The notes beneath the pieces were generated by a model. That model saw nothing but the letters and a program-made list of their open reading frames with translations, did no database searches and was not told the DNA's origin. A program made the translations under genes and the position numbers. Below, in pieces: positions 1 through 8,990 of a DNA stretch of 64,000 bases. Source of the DNA: an uncultured SAR86 cluster bacterium (lineage in GTDB: Bacteria; Pseudomonadota; Gammaproteobacteria; Magnimaribacterales; AG-339-G14); assembly GCA_902563105.1 (NCBI GenBank), contig CACEVU010000006.1, forward strand, positions 1 to 64,000. Reading direction: 5' to 3'. Position 1 is the first letter of the stretch, and each line of letters starts with the position of its first letter.

Positions 1-777
1 TTCAGATTCTTCTTCGGATTCTTCTTCCTCTTCTGACTCCTCCTCTTCGGATTCTTCTTCGGATTCGCTTTCGGAATCTTCTTCTTCGTCTTCTTCCTGC
101 CCTTCAAACTCAGCGGAATAACTAGCTAAGGCTTCTGCAGTGAGTAATTCCGGAGTTTCAATATCATCGTAAGGGTCATTGACTTCAACAACAAAGCCAT
201 CTTCTGTTAGGACTGTACGGCCCCCTTGATTTTGTAGAGGTATGACTTCCATTTCTTGACCATAGACAAAAGCTGCTGAAGTTGACTCATTATCGGAATC
301 AACAATAACAATTCCTCCTCGAATTCCTACGGTGGCAACGCTGGTATTGATGGTAGCAGCATTTTTCTTGGTGACTTTTCCACCCACAAGCCTTAAGAGC
401 CCTGTTGCCTGCATTTCCAAAAATCCGTCTGCCGTTTCTGGGTTATAGACAAACTTATCTAAAATAACTCTGGAATTGGGACCAATGGTAAAAGCTGTAC
501 CATCGATAAGAATCATCTGGGCCTTACCTTTTTCGTCGGTTTCAATGGTTCGGTTTTGAATAATTTTGTAGCCTTCTTCAACGAGACGACGCTCTTCGAA
601 CATTCCAGATGGATCGTAAAAATTATCGGTGGTGGTGGTATTTACGGCTGCAGCAACCCCAATTTCATCACGAGTAAAAGCAAGTGAACTTGCTAATAAA
701 CTCACCAAGGTGACAAAAATTCGAAACAATAATTTTTTGGTACTTTGATGAGATAAAAAATAGTTTCTTATCTTCAT
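1..777 (-). CDS. FecR-domain secreted protein with acidic tail (3' end outside window)
   Basis: This ORF is absent from the track because it runs off the left edge; I read 259 codons in frame from an ATG at 777. The N-terminus (MKIRNYFLSH...) has a hydrophobic signal segment near residues 17-34. Residues about 90-160 carry FecR-type signatures (DGTAFTIGPNSRVILDKF, then LRLVGGKV and INTSVATVGIRGG), as in the FecR domain (PF04773). From about residue 225 it becomes a Glu/Ser/Asp low-complexity run (EEDSESESEEES...) that continues past the window edge. Classic FecR is a sigma-factor regulator, but many FecR-domain proteins are simply secreted, and no ECF sigma gene is adjacent. It diverges from a TetR-type gene. 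The role is unknown. Confidence 0.8.
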   Translation of the reverse strand, partial: MKIRNYFLSHQSTKKLLFRIFVTLVSLLASSLAFTRDEIGVAAAVNTTTTDNFYDPSGMFEERRLVEEGYKIIQNRTIETDEKGKAQMILIDGTAFTIGPNSRVILDKFVYNPETADGFLEMQATGLLRLVGGKVTKKNAATINTSVATVGIRGGIVIVDSDNESTSAAFVYGQEMEVIPLQNQGGRTVLTEDGFVVEVNDPYDDIETPELLTAEALASYSAEFEGQEEDEEEDSESESEEESEEEESEEEEESEEESE

Positions 778-828
778 ATAGAGCAATTTGATCATAAATT
801 GATAGTTCGGTCATTAAATCTGTACACT

Positions 829-1470
829 ATGTCAGATATGCCCGATACCAAAAACAAACTTATTGATGCGGCTATTGAATTTTTAAATTCCGATAGAAAA
901 CGTCTCAATGTGAAAGAAATTATAAAAAGAGCAGATGTTGGCTATGGTACTTTTTATAATCATTTCGAAAGCATTGAAGAAATTCAAATAGAAGCTTTAA
1001 ACAAAACCATTAAGAATAGTCTGATTGACTTTAAATTGGATGTGAAAAACGAAAAGGATTACGTTTATATTTTGTACTTGAGTGTGTTGAGAGCTATAAA
1101 TTTGTTTGGCAATTCGCCTTCTATTGAATGGCTATTGAATAATCCAAAAATGTTCGTCGCTGCGTTTAAAGAAATTTCTCAGCCCAACATGGAAAATAAT
1201 TTTTTAAATGCTATCAAAACAAAGCAAATTAAAAATGCATCGATTCATTCACTCCTTGAATTTCAAGACGCCAGACACTATGTGCAGTGGGCTGGATTAG
1301 GTGCAATGGCCGAAGTAGCAAGTGGCGAACTGACAGATAAAGAAGCTTTTGAAAAACTAGCCAAAAGCGTCAGGGTAGTTGATATTCCTCAAAAACAAAG
1401 AGATGCCATCATCAAAAGGATCATCAAAAAGAAACACCCTTGGGAAACTAAGGATAGCGGCGGTAAATGA
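829..1470 (+). CDS. TetR/AcrR-family transcriptional regulator
   Basis: The N-terminus has the TetR-type helix-turn-helix: KLIDAAIEFLNSD, then VKEIIKRADVGYGTFYNHF, where the GTFYNHF recognition helix is diagnostic. The C-terminal ligand domain is not recognisable, so the ligand is unknown. The track start at 799 is a TTG; ATG at 829 or 838 is more likely. A promoter-like TTGATA-18 nt-TACACT at 799-828 ends right at the ATG, so if it is real the mRNA would begin at or next to the 838 ATG (leaderless). The gene diverges from the FecR-domain gene with about 50 bp between them, making that gene its likeliest target. Its last 23 bp overlap the convergent hypothetical gene. Confidence 0.8.
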   Translation: MSDMPDTKNKLIDAAIEFLNSDRKRLNVKEIIKRADVGYGTFYNHFESIEEIQIEALNKTIKNSLIDFKLDVKNEKDYVYILYLSVLRAINLFGNSPSIEWLLNNPKMFVAAFKEISQPNMENNFLNAIKTKQIKNASIHSLLEFQDARHYVQWAGLGAMAEVASGELTDKEAFEKLAKSVRVVDIPQKQRDAIIKRIIKKKHPWETKDSGGK

Positions 1471-2116
1471 AGTCGGTGGAACCGGAATCGGAATCAACAA
1501 ATGCAATTTCTCTGACCAACTCTCCAGAGTCGTAAAAAATTTTTTCTCTAAAATTTTTGCCATTCACTGAGCCAAAAATTTTTAACTCCTCTCCAGAAAA
1601 AGTCAATTCAGCCTGAAGGTCTAAATCGTCGGCTTTTCTAACGAATTTTAAGGACTTATCGATCTCGGGTTTTTCTTCAATAGCTAGCGCATCTTTGACG
1701 TCGGTCATCATCTCATCAAAACTCTCTTTGAGTTCGGTTTTGAAATCTTCAATTTCAACTTGGATATCGGCTTCTTCAATCGTGCCTTTGGCTACAATCC
1801 ATTCGCGCAAGTCATTTACTGTCAAAGCCACTTCTGTCCCACATTGTTCGATACGATATAGCTGGCTTCGCTCTAAGACGAAAGGATAAATATATTCTTG
1901 CAAAGTAGTCATAAAACCACTCTCCTCGGCTAATGCTTGATTGAAAGCTTCATAATTGTTGATCCGATCAAGCTCCCAAAGTCCTTGCAATTTGTTTTCA
2001 TTGACCGGTGAAGTGCAATCGGCAAAAACCTCAGCTGGCAGTGGCGCATAAGTACTGAAACGCGCGCCCAAAACGATCAGCAATGAAGTAAGGAAAATAA
2101 TAAACCCGCGAGACAT
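1448..2116 (-). CDS. Secreted hypothetical protein
   Basis: I do not recognise this 222-aa protein. A cleavable signal sequence is likely (MSRGFIIFLTSLLIVLGARFSTYA). The mature part is acidic, with the phrase KLQGLWELDRI near the start, which resembles the opening of some lipocalin-like or copper-resistance-type small secreted domains, but that is too weak to assign. Two cysteines (near residues 33 and 92) could form a disulfide. The middle (about residues 110-150) is predicted helical and charged; the end is beta-rich (LTFSGEELKIFGSVNG). No Shine-Dalgarno sequence is visible before the ATG. Its 3' end overlaps the TetR gene tail-to-tail by 23 bp. Confidence 0.55.
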   Translation of the reverse strand: MSRGFIIFLTSLLIVLGARFSTYAPLPAEVFADCTSPVNENKLQGLWELDRINNYEAFNQALAEESGFMTTLQEYIYPFVLERSQLYRIEQCGTEVALTVNDLREWIVAKGTIEEADIQVEIEDFKTELKESFDEMMTDVKDALAIEEKPEIDKSLKFVRKADDLDLQAELTFSGEELKIFGSVNGKNFREKIFYDSGELVREIAFVDSDSGSTDFIYRRYP

Positions 2117-2239
2117 GTTTTTTGATTTTAGCTATTTTGACTTGTAAGCGCCAACAATACTTTATGTTATCTGAGGTTTGCGTTTGAGTTATTTACCCTT
2201 AGAATAATTGCTTGCTATCCAATAAAGAAGGAGAAACTA

Positions 2240-3487
2240 ATGGATTTAAATTACGGTGCAGAATACGACGATTTTCGCAAAGACGTACAAGCGTTTTGCA
2301 AAGAATACCAAGGCGTATCGTTTAAGAGTGAAAGTAACGACAATGAAATGTCCGATGCCTTAAGCGGTTCCTCGGTCAACAAAAAAGCTGCTAAAGAGGT
2401 TACGCGTTCAGAGTGGCAAAAAATCTTAATTGAAAAAGGTTTCATTGCGCGCGCAATACCCAAAGAATACGGTGGTTATGGTGGCGAGACCGATATTATC
2501 AAAAGTCGTATTATTGCTACCGAATTTTCCAAAGCAAAAGTTCCAGGCGGTATGGGTGGTCAAGGAATTGATATGTTGGTTCCAACGTTGCTGGAATGGG
2601 GAACCGAAGAACAAAAACAACAATACATCCGCCCTACTTTGCATGGTGAGATGATTTGGTGTCAGGGTTATTCAGAGCCTAATGCTGGAAGTGATTTGGC
2701 GAGTCTTCAAACCAAGGCTGAATTGATTGATGGCAACTGGGTCATAAACGGCCAAAAAATCTGGACCAGTACTGCGCAATATTCGCAAATGATGTTTTGT
2801 TTGGTGCGAACTGAACCAGAAGCTTCTAAACACGCCGGTATTAGTTTTATTTTGATTCCAATGGAGACACCAGGAATTGAAATCCGACCTCTGGTAGATA
2901 TGACATTGAAAGCTGGTTTCAATGAAGTCTTTTTCGATGATGTCACAGTGCCAGAAGAAAATATTGTGGCTAAAAGAGGCGAAGGTTGGTCGGTAGCAAA
3001 TTCTGTATTGGGTCACGAACGAGGTTCATTGGCAGATCCCAATGCCACCATGAATCGATTGAATACGCTCATTAATATGATGAAAGAACAAACCATCGAT
3101 GGCAGACGCTTAATCGATATTCCTTCTTATCGAGATCGTTTGATGCAAGTCCAAGGTAAAGTGATGGCCAGTCAAGCGCACTCACTGAGATTGTTGTCTT
3201 CAAAAATCAATCCCGGACAAAATGTCAAATTGGGCGGTATGATTCAAAAATTAGTTGGCACCGAGTTGCGTCACGAACTGGAAGGCTTAGCTATTGATGT
3301 TTTGGGAGAAATTGGCACGTTGTATGAAGACAGTCCTTACCTAAAAGAAGATGGTTCTTTTCAGTTCACTTATATGTACTTTCTTGGCTTAATCATCGGT
3401 GGTGGCACCAATCAGATTCAAAAAAATATTATTTCTGAGCGTGGTTTAGGGATGCCAAAAGAACCTAAAGTAACTGAGGCATCGTAA
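2240..3487 (+). CDS. Acyl-CoA dehydrogenase (larger member of a tandem pair)
   Basis: FAD-dependent acyl-CoA dehydrogenase, which introduces a 2,3 double bond in acyl-CoA. It shows the family blocks CQGYSEPNAGSDLASLQT (FAD/substrate region, about residue 140), GQKIWTSTAQ and, near the C-terminus, GGGTNQIQKNIISERGLG. The usual catalytic Glu position of the YEGT motif reads GGGT, so the base must lie elsewhere or in the partner subunit. The start is supported by AAGGAG a few bases upstream. Its stop codon overlaps the start of the next gene, a second and smaller dehydrogenase, which suggests a heteromeric enzyme like the paired FadE/ChsE enzymes of steroid side-chain breakdown. The substrate cannot be read from the sequence. 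Confidence 0.85.
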   Translation: MDLNYGAEYDDFRKDVQAFCKEYQGVSFKSESNDNEMSDALSGSSVNKKAAKEVTRSEWQKILIEKGFIARAIPKEYGGYGGETDIIKSRIIATEFSKAKVPGGMGGQGIDMLVPTLLEWGTEEQKQQYIRPTLHGEMIWCQGYSEPNAGSDLASLQTKAELIDGNWVINGQKIWTSTAQYSQMMFCLVRTEPEASKHAGISFILIPMETPGIEIRPLVDMTLKAGFNEVFFDDVTVPEENIVAKRGEGWSVANSVLGHERGSLADPNATMNRLNTLINMMKEQTIDGRRLIDIPSYRDRLMQVQGKVMASQAHSLRLLSSKINPGQNVKLGGMIQKLVGTELRHELEGLAIDVLGEIGTLYEDSPYLKEDGSFQFTYMYFLGLIIGGGTNQIQKNIISERGLGMPKEPKVTEAS

Positions 3488-4581
3488 TGTTTTTTGGATT
3501 ATCAGAAGAACAAGAACAATTTCATGACTACGTGAAAAAGTTTTTGACGGATAACGTTACCGTCGATGAAATAAGGAAAATTGCCAGTGGCGAAGATGTT
3601 GCCTTGCAACAAGAAATTTATGGCGGACTGATTAATCTCGGTATCAATGCTTTATTGGTCCCTGAAGAACATGGTGGTTTGGGAGCGGATTTGTTATCTG
3701 CCGTAGCAGTAGCTCAAGGTTTAGGCGCTGGAGTTGGACCAATTCCTTTCGCAGGAGCATACGTGATGGCTCCCATTGCATTGAATTTAGCTGGCTCAGA
3801 AGCACAAAAGAAAAAATACCTATCCCAAATTGTCTCAAATGAAACAAAGTTTGGTGTGGGCTTGAGTGAATATGTAGCAGCTCGAGAAGATGCTGGCATA
3901 GATTTATCCGGTGATAAGGCCAACGGGAAAGCGTTGTTTGTAATCGACGGTGATGAAGCCGATTACTTCCTTTTAGCCAATAAAGGAGGTGTATTATTCT
4001 TGGTCGATGCAAAAGACCAAGGCGTTGAAGTTACAAAACTTACCTCAGTAGATAAAACCAGATCTTATCTAGAATTAACATTAAAAAATGTAATTGCAGA
4101 GGTTTTACCTGAATCAGAGAAAAATCCTGAGATTGCTAAAAAAGTTTTAGATGCTGGACGAATCATTTTTGCCGCCGATAGTTTGGGCGCTTCGGAAAGT
4201 ATGATTGAGAAAGCAGTGTCCTATGCGAAAGAAAGAAAACAATTCAATCGAGTGATAGGCTCTTTTCAAGCGGTGAAACATATGTGCGCTGAAATGGCAT
4301 CTGATTTAGAGCCTTGTTATGCCATGCTATGGCAAGCAGCACATTCTTTTGACCATTCTCCAGAGGAAGCACGTTTGCAAGCTTGTCAGGCCAAATCGCA
4401 TATTTCTGAAGTGGCAAAGATGGTTTCAAAAAAAGCTACAGAAGTTCATGGTGGTATGGGTTTTACCGATCTCTTGGGATTGCATTACTGGTTTAAAAGA
4501 ATTGGGCTCAACCGTCAGCTATTAGGCGGTCCAGAATTGATTCGCGAAGAAGCAGCAGAAATTCAGGGTTTTAATCAGTAA
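3487..4581 (+). CDS. Acyl-CoA dehydrogenase (smaller member of a tandem pair)
   Basis: 364-aa acyl-CoA dehydrogenase family protein translated from an ATG that overlaps the stop of the preceding dehydrogenase, so the two are translationally coupled. Family features are the N-terminal FFGLSEEQEQFHDYVKKF helix, the SYAKERKQFNRVIGSFQAVKH block near residue 245 and the VHGGMGFTD motif near 320. The C-terminus reads LLGGPELIREE where canonical enzymes have the catalytic YEGT. Together with its neighbour it probably forms an alpha-beta FAD enzyme, as in actinobacterial sterol and cholate pathways; this is inference from order, size and sequence class. Its 3' end overlaps the convergent amidohydrolase by 11 bp. 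Confidence 0.85.
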   Translation: MFFGLSEEQEQFHDYVKKFLTDNVTVDEIRKIASGEDVALQQEIYGGLINLGINALLVPEEHGGLGADLLSAVAVAQGLGAGVGPIPFAGAYVMAPIALNLAGSEAQKKKYLSQIVSNETKFGVGLSEYVAAREDAGIDLSGDKANGKALFVIDGDEADYFLLANKGGVLFLVDAKDQGVEVTKLTSVDKTRSYLELTLKNVIAEVLPESEKNPEIAKKVLDAGRIIFAADSLGASESMIEKAVSYAKERKQFNRVIGSFQAVKHMCAEMASDLEPCYAMLWQAAHSFDHSPEEARLQACQAKSHISEVAKMVSKKATEVHGGMGFTDLLGLHYWFKRIGLNRQLLGGPELIREEAAEIQGFNQ

Positions 4582-5599
4582 TACGATAAACTTTTGCTGC
4601 TGTCTCAAAAAAGAGCTGATCTCGCTCTTCAGGACTATAGTTTTTTGCTATTTTCTTAAAACCATTCCATAAGACTGAATAAGATATCGAAGCCTTATCT
4701 ACCGGAAAATTACTTTCAAACATGCACCTTGCCGGAGAAAAATATTCTAGAGCGGTCTCGTAATAAGCTTTTTGTGCGTCTACAAATTCATCTGAGGACG
4801 GTGGTCTATCTTGCAGGTGAAAACCAAAACCATTTACCGGCATTGCCAATCCACCGAGTTTAGCAAAGACGTTTTCGTGTTGACTGAGTTCTTTTAAATC
4901 TTTTTGCCACTGCGTAAAGATTTCTTCGCGTTTGTTTTCATATGGCCCGATTCCCAGTGGACCACTGAAATGATTCAAAATAATGTTTAAGTCGGGAAAT
5001 TGTTTTGCCAATTGAGTAATTTGAGAAATCTGATGGTGATATTGCCAAGCTTCGAAAACGTAGCCCAACTTTGCAAGAGTTTGTAAGCCGTCTAAAAAGT
5101 CTGGAAGCAAATACAAACCTTCGCAGGCATTGTGATGAGAATTTCTCACGTTGGGATGCGGATCCCAGCCGCCAGCATGGCGAATACCTTTGAATAGTTC
5201 TTGACCAACTTCTAAGTGCTTTTCTAAAACAGGTTCTGCTTCAAAACCCAACAAAAGATCAACGTGGCCGACAATGCCTGAGATCGTCGCTTGATCGGGA
5301 TCTGTCTTAGAGGCATCAGCGATCTTTTTAACAAATTCCGTCTCGCCCACAGGATTTAAGGATTTCTCAGGTAAATCCCAATAACACTGACTGCAGTCGA
5401 TAAAAACAGTATCGGTTACGTTATGGCCAGAGCCAGTGTCTGCCCAAAGATCTGCCAATAAATATTGGTTAGAATTTTCCGAAGAATCTACCGAAGCACC
5501 CGGCCAAAGATGATGATGTGGATCAATGATACGTTGCTCTGGATCAATGATTTCTTCGGTAATTTGAGCCAACCATTCTTTTTGAGAAAGATTGCTCAT
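4571..5599 (-). CDS. Amidohydrolase-family metal-dependent hydrolase
   Basis: 342-aa protein of the amidohydrolase-2 type (PF04909, TIM barrel). The metal-binding start of the barrel is seen as IIDPHHHLWPG at about residues 24-34; later barrel features are NIILNHFSGPLG and, near the end, CMFESNFPVDK, where family members place the catalytic Asp/Asn. Relatives hydrolyse or decarboxylate cyclic substrates such as lactones and dicarboxylates. Context does not settle the substrate: it lies 6 bp downstream of malate synthase G on the same strand and is convergent with the dehydrogenase pair. Co-transcription with glcB is likely from the spacing. Confidence 0.75.
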   Translation of the reverse strand: MSNLSQKEWLAQITEEIIDPEQRIIDPHHHLWPGASVDSSENSNQYLLADLWADTGSGHNVTDTVFIDCSQCYWDLPEKSLNPVGETEFVKKIADASKTDPDQATISGIVGHVDLLLGFEAEPVLEKHLEVGQELFKGIRHAGGWDPHPNVRNSHHNACEGLYLLPDFLDGLQTLAKLGYVFEAWQYHHQISQITQLAKQFPDLNIILNHFSGPLGIGPYENKREEIFTQWQKDLKELSQHENVFAKLGGLAMPVNGFGFHLQDRPPSSDEFVDAQKAYYETALEYFSPARCMFESNFPVDKASISYSVLWNGFKKIAKNYSPEERDQLFFETAAKVYRITD

Positions 5600-5605
5600 G
5601 GTGAA

Positions 5606-7762
5606 TTAATCTGCTTTTTTAACCAAACGCTGAGCATGCAAAATGGGTTCGGTATAACCGCTGGGCTGTACACGTCCTTTCAAGACCAAATCGCAGGCTG
5701 CTTTGAAAGCATCGCCGTCATAAGCTGGTGCCATGTTTTCATAAATCGGATCGCCAGAATTTTGCTCATCCACAACAACTGCCATTTTTTTCATAGTCTC
5801 CATGACTTGTGCTTCATCGCACAAACCATGATGCAACCAATTTGCAATATGTTGACTGGAAATTCGACACGTTGCTCGATCTTCCATCAAACCTACATTA
5901 TTAATGTCCGGTACTTTAGAGCATCCGACTCCCTGATCGATCCAGCGAACTACGTAACCAAGGATACCTTGCGCATTGTTATCCAGTTCGGCTTGAATTT
6001 CCTCTGCAGAAAGCTTTTCTTTTAAAAGAGGAATTTCTAATATTTCATCCATGTTTGCCTCTTTTCGCGCAAGCAATGCCTCTTGCACACTGGGGACACT
6101 AATTTGATGATAGTGCATAGCATGCAATGTAGCTGCCGTAGGGGATGGAACCCATGCACAATTGGCACCTGCTTCTGGATGCACAGTCTTATTTTCATAC
6201 ATCCCGAGCATTTCATCAGGCATTGCCCACATCCCTTTTCCAATCTGTGCTTTCCCTTTGAAACCAGTTTGCAAGCCTTTATCAACGTTCCAATTTTCGT
6301 AGGCAAGAATCCAAGGTTCCTGTTTCATTTGAGCTTTTCTGATCATTGGGCCAGCTTCCATAGAAGTGTGGATTTCATCTCCAGTTCTATCTAAGAATCC
6401 GGTATTGATAAAAATTACTCGCTCTTTTGCTACTTTGATGCATTCTTTCAAATTGATTGTAGTTCGACGCTCTTCATCCATGATGCCAATTTTTGCCGTC
6501 AAAGGTTCAAGTCCAACTGCTTTTTCAACCGCAGCGAATAAATCACAGGTCAGTTGAACCTCTTTGGGACCATGCATTTTTGGTTTAACTATATAAATGC
6601 TACCGGTACGGCTATTTTTGATTTTACCTTCACTAAGCAAATCATGTTTTGCAATAGTGATTGTAAACATGGCATCCATGATGCCCTCAAAAATCTCATT
6701 GCCATCGCCATCGAGAATTGCTGGTGTAGTCATGAGGTGACCAACGTTTCTCACCAACATCGTACTTCTGCCTGGTAAGGTAAAAGATGCTCCATCGGGT
6801 TTGGAATAATCCCGATCAGGATTTAACTTACGGGTCATGGTTTTGCCGCCTTTTTCAAAAGTTTCTTCTAGATTACCCTGCATCAAGCCAAGCCAATTTG
6901 CATAAACCGTACACTTATCTTCTCCATCAACAGCAGCAACGGAATCTTCACAATCTTGAATGGTGGTCACTGCCGATTCTACTAGGATATCTTTGATTCC
7001 AGCCAGGTCATCTTTTCCAACCGAATCTTCCCGATCGATTTGGATTTCAATATGTAAATTATTGTTTTTCAAAAGAATTCCGCTGGGATTTTCGACATCA
7101 CCGGAATACCCTTCAAATTTATCATTGTCCTCTAAGGTAACTTTGCTTTGATCTTTAAGTGTAATTTCAAGATTATTATCAGAAATTTGAAATGCAGCAA
7201 TTTCTTGGTAAGTTCCGCTACTTAAAGGGAAATTTTCGTTTAAAAAGTCTTTGGAGAATTCAATGACCTTGTCTCCTCTGACTTCATTGTAAGCGCCTCC
7301 TCGCTCAGCACCGTCTTCTTCGGAAATCATGTCCGTTCCATAAAGGGCATCATAAAGACTACCCCATCTTGCATTGGCAGCATTCAAAGCGAACCTAGCA
7401 TTCATCACTGGTACCACCAACTGCGCTCCTGCAATCGTAGAAATTTCTTCATCCACATTGGAAGTTTCTATTTCGAAATCATCATTGGGCTCTACCCAGT
7501 AGCCAATTTCTTTTAAAAAAGCTTTGTAAGTTTCTTTATCAAATTCTTTATTTTCTTTATGCCAATTATCTATTTTTGCTTGCAGTACATCTCTTTCTTC
7601 AAGTAAAGCTTTATTGCGCGGGGTAAATTCTTTAACAATTTCGTTAAAGGAATCCCAAAATTTGTCGGGCTCGACACCGATATTTACACAAACTTTTTCT
7701 GAGATTAATTTGTCTAACACTTCGCTTACTTGAAGATCGCCCTTTTGAATACGATTGGTCAT
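5606..7762 (-). CDS. glcB: Malate synthase G
   Basis: 718 aa, close to the usual 720-725 aa of isoform G. It condenses glyoxylate with acetyl-CoA to malate in the cytosol, completing the glyoxylate bypass or glycolate use. Visible family blocks are [20 protein letters not shown] near residue 117, the metal-site region [20 protein letters not shown] near 455, and the catalytic-Asp region [20 protein letters not shown] near 625. No isocitrate lyase is present in the window. It diverges from dapE and is followed closely by the amidohydrolase gene. Confidence 0.95.
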   Translation of the reverse strand: MTNRIQKGDLQVSEVLDKLISEKVCVNIGVEPDKFWDSFNEIVKEFTPRNKALLEERDVLQAKIDNWHKENKEFDKETYKAFLKEIGYWVEPNDDFEIETSNVDEEISTIAGAQLVVPVMNARFALNAANARWGSLYDALYGTDMISEEDGAERGGAYNEVRGDKVIEFSKDFLNENFPLSSGTYQEIAAFQISDNNLEITLKDQSKVTLEDNDKFEGYSGDVENPSGILLKNNNLHIEIQIDREDSVGKDDLAGIKDILVESAVTTIQDCEDSVAAVDGEDKCTVYANWLGLMQGNLEETFEKGGKTMTRKLNPDRDYSKPDGASFTLPGRSTMLVRNVGHLMTTPAILDGDGNEIFEGIMDAMFTITIAKHDLLSEGKIKNSRTGSIYIVKPKMHGPKEVQLTCDLFAAVEKAVGLEPLTAKIGIMDEERRTTINLKECIKVAKERVIFINTGFLDRTGDEIHTSMEAGPMIRKAQMKQEPWILAYENWNVDKGLQTGFKGKAQIGKGMWAMPDEMLGMYENKTVHPEAGANCAWVPSPTAATLHAMHYHQISVPSVQEALLARKEANMDEILEIPLLKEKLSAEEIQAELDNNAQGILGYVVRWIDQGVGCSKVPDINNVGLMEDRATCRISSQHIANWLHHGLCDEAQVMETMKKMAVVVDEQNSGDPIYENMAPAYDGDAFKAACDLVLKGRVQPSGYTEPILHAQRLVKKAD

Positions 7763-7843
7763 ATTGATTCCTATGATTTTGTTCTAATAAAAGAATGATT
7801 TTAGCAGTAGTAATAAATATTAAAACAAGTTTGTGAAAGGACT

Positions 7844-7849
7844 TATAAT
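7844..7849 (+). promoter_or_regulatory. -10 hexamer of dapE, placed for a leaderless mRNA
   Basis: A perfect TATAAT sits only 8 nt before the dapE ATG at 7858. Transcription starting about 7 nt downstream of the hexamer would begin at or within a base or two of the ATG. A possible -35 (TTAAAA at 7820, 18-nt spacer) is weak, and no Shine-Dalgarno sequence is present. Confidence 0.5.
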
Positions 7850-7857
7850 AGCGCTCG

Positions 7858-8988
7858 ATGAAAATAGAAAATTTATTAGAAGATCTGATTAAGATTGAGT
7901 CGATCACTCCCAAAGACGAAGGTTGCTTTGACCTGATTGAGCCTTTTTTGAAAGATCTAGGATTTGCATGCGAGCGTATAAATTACGACAACGTGGAAAA
8001 CTTGTATGCGGTTTTAGGCTCAGAAGGTCCCTTAATGTGTTTTTTAGGACATACAGATGTTGTACCTACAGGACCTGAAGAAAACTGGACGCAACCACCC
8101 TTTTCAGCAGTTACTTTAAATGGTCATATGTATGGCAGAGGCACTGCGGATATGAAAGGTAATATTGCAGCTTACTTGTTAGCTCTCAAAGATTTTTTAG
8201 ATACGAAACCCGATTTGAATTATCGCTTAGCCGTATTACTCACTTCAAATGAAGAGGGCGAGCCTGAAGATGGAAAAATTGACGTTATCATCAAGAAATT
8301 CATGGATGCGGGAGAACACATCGACTTTTGTTTAGTTGGAGAACCATCATCTAATAAAAAGATAGGCGATACGATAAGAATTGGTCGAAGAGGTTCGCTT
8401 AGCGGTACCTTAAAGGTCTTAGGTAAGCAAGGGCATGTAGCATATCCAGAAAAAGTAGAAAATCCAATCTTCACCAGCGCAAAATTAATTTCTGAGCTGG
8501 AAAGCATCACTTGGGATACAGGAAATGATCATTTTCAACCAACGTCTTTTCAAATTTCAAATATCAAATCAGGTACAGGTGCTACCAATGTTGTCCCTGG
8601 TGTTTTAGAAATGATGTTCAATTTCAGATTTTGTTCAGAGTCTAATGAAGCTTATTTAAAAGAAACTTTTGAAAACATACTTAAAAGCATGAACCTCGAA
8701 TACGAAATTGATTGGGTTTTAAGTGGGTTGCCATATTTAACTGAAAAAAAATATTTCATTAATCAGATTGTAGATTCTGTCAAATCGGTAACTGGCTATG
8801 AGCCAATTATCAATAATGGCGGAGGTACCTCAGACGGTCGTTTCTTACAAGTCATGGGTTCGGAAATTGTTGAGCTTGGCCCGCTCAATGAAACCATTCA
8901 TAAAACGGATGAAAACGTCAGTCTAGAAGATCTTGAAACACTCAAAGTGATTTACACAAATCTTTTGCAAAGACTTAACTCAAACTAA
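7858..8988 (+). CDS. dapE: Succinyl-diaminopimelate desuccinylase
   Basis: 376-aa M20 zinc peptidase that hydrolyses N-succinyl-LL-diaminopimelate in lysine and peptidoglycan precursor synthesis. Di-zinc and catalytic residues are visible in FLGHTDVVPTGPEENW (about 60-75), GRGTADMKGNIAAYL (about 97, metal-bridging Asp) and TSNEEGEPEDG (about 130, general-base Glu). The C-terminal GPLNETIHKTDENV supplies the last ligand. The length matches E. coli DapE (375 aa). The gene stands alone, with the enoyl-CoA hydratase convergent 2 bp away. The TATAAT just before the ATG suggests a leaderless transcript. Confidence 0.93.
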   Translation: MKIENLLEDLIKIESITPKDEGCFDLIEPFLKDLGFACERINYDNVENLYAVLGSEGPLMCFLGHTDVVPTGPEENWTQPPFSAVTLNGHMYGRGTADMKGNIAAYLLALKDFLDTKPDLNYRLAVLLTSNEEGEPEDGKIDVIIKKFMDAGEHIDFCLVGEPSSNKKIGDTIRIGRRGSLSGTLKVLGKQGHVAYPEKVENPIFTSAKLISELESITWDTGNDHFQPTSFQISNIKSGTGATNVVPGVLEMMFNFRFCSESNEAYLKETFENILKSMNLEYEIDWVLSGLPYLTEKKYFINQIVDSVKSVTGYEPIINNGGGTSDGRFLQVMGSEIVELGPLNETIHKTDENVSLEDLETLKVIYTNLLQRLNSN

Positions 8989-8990
8989 TT

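Noticed and set aside
1-110. Short tandem repeats at the left edge as a CRISPR or satellite array
   Set aside because: They are in-frame Glu/Ser codons of the FecR-domain protein tail with no spacer structure.
3644-4012. Antisense ORFs of 60-140 aa across the dehydrogenase, malate synthase, amtB and other genes
   Set aside because: They are shadows of well-supported genes, lack ribosome binding sites and have no recognisable domains.
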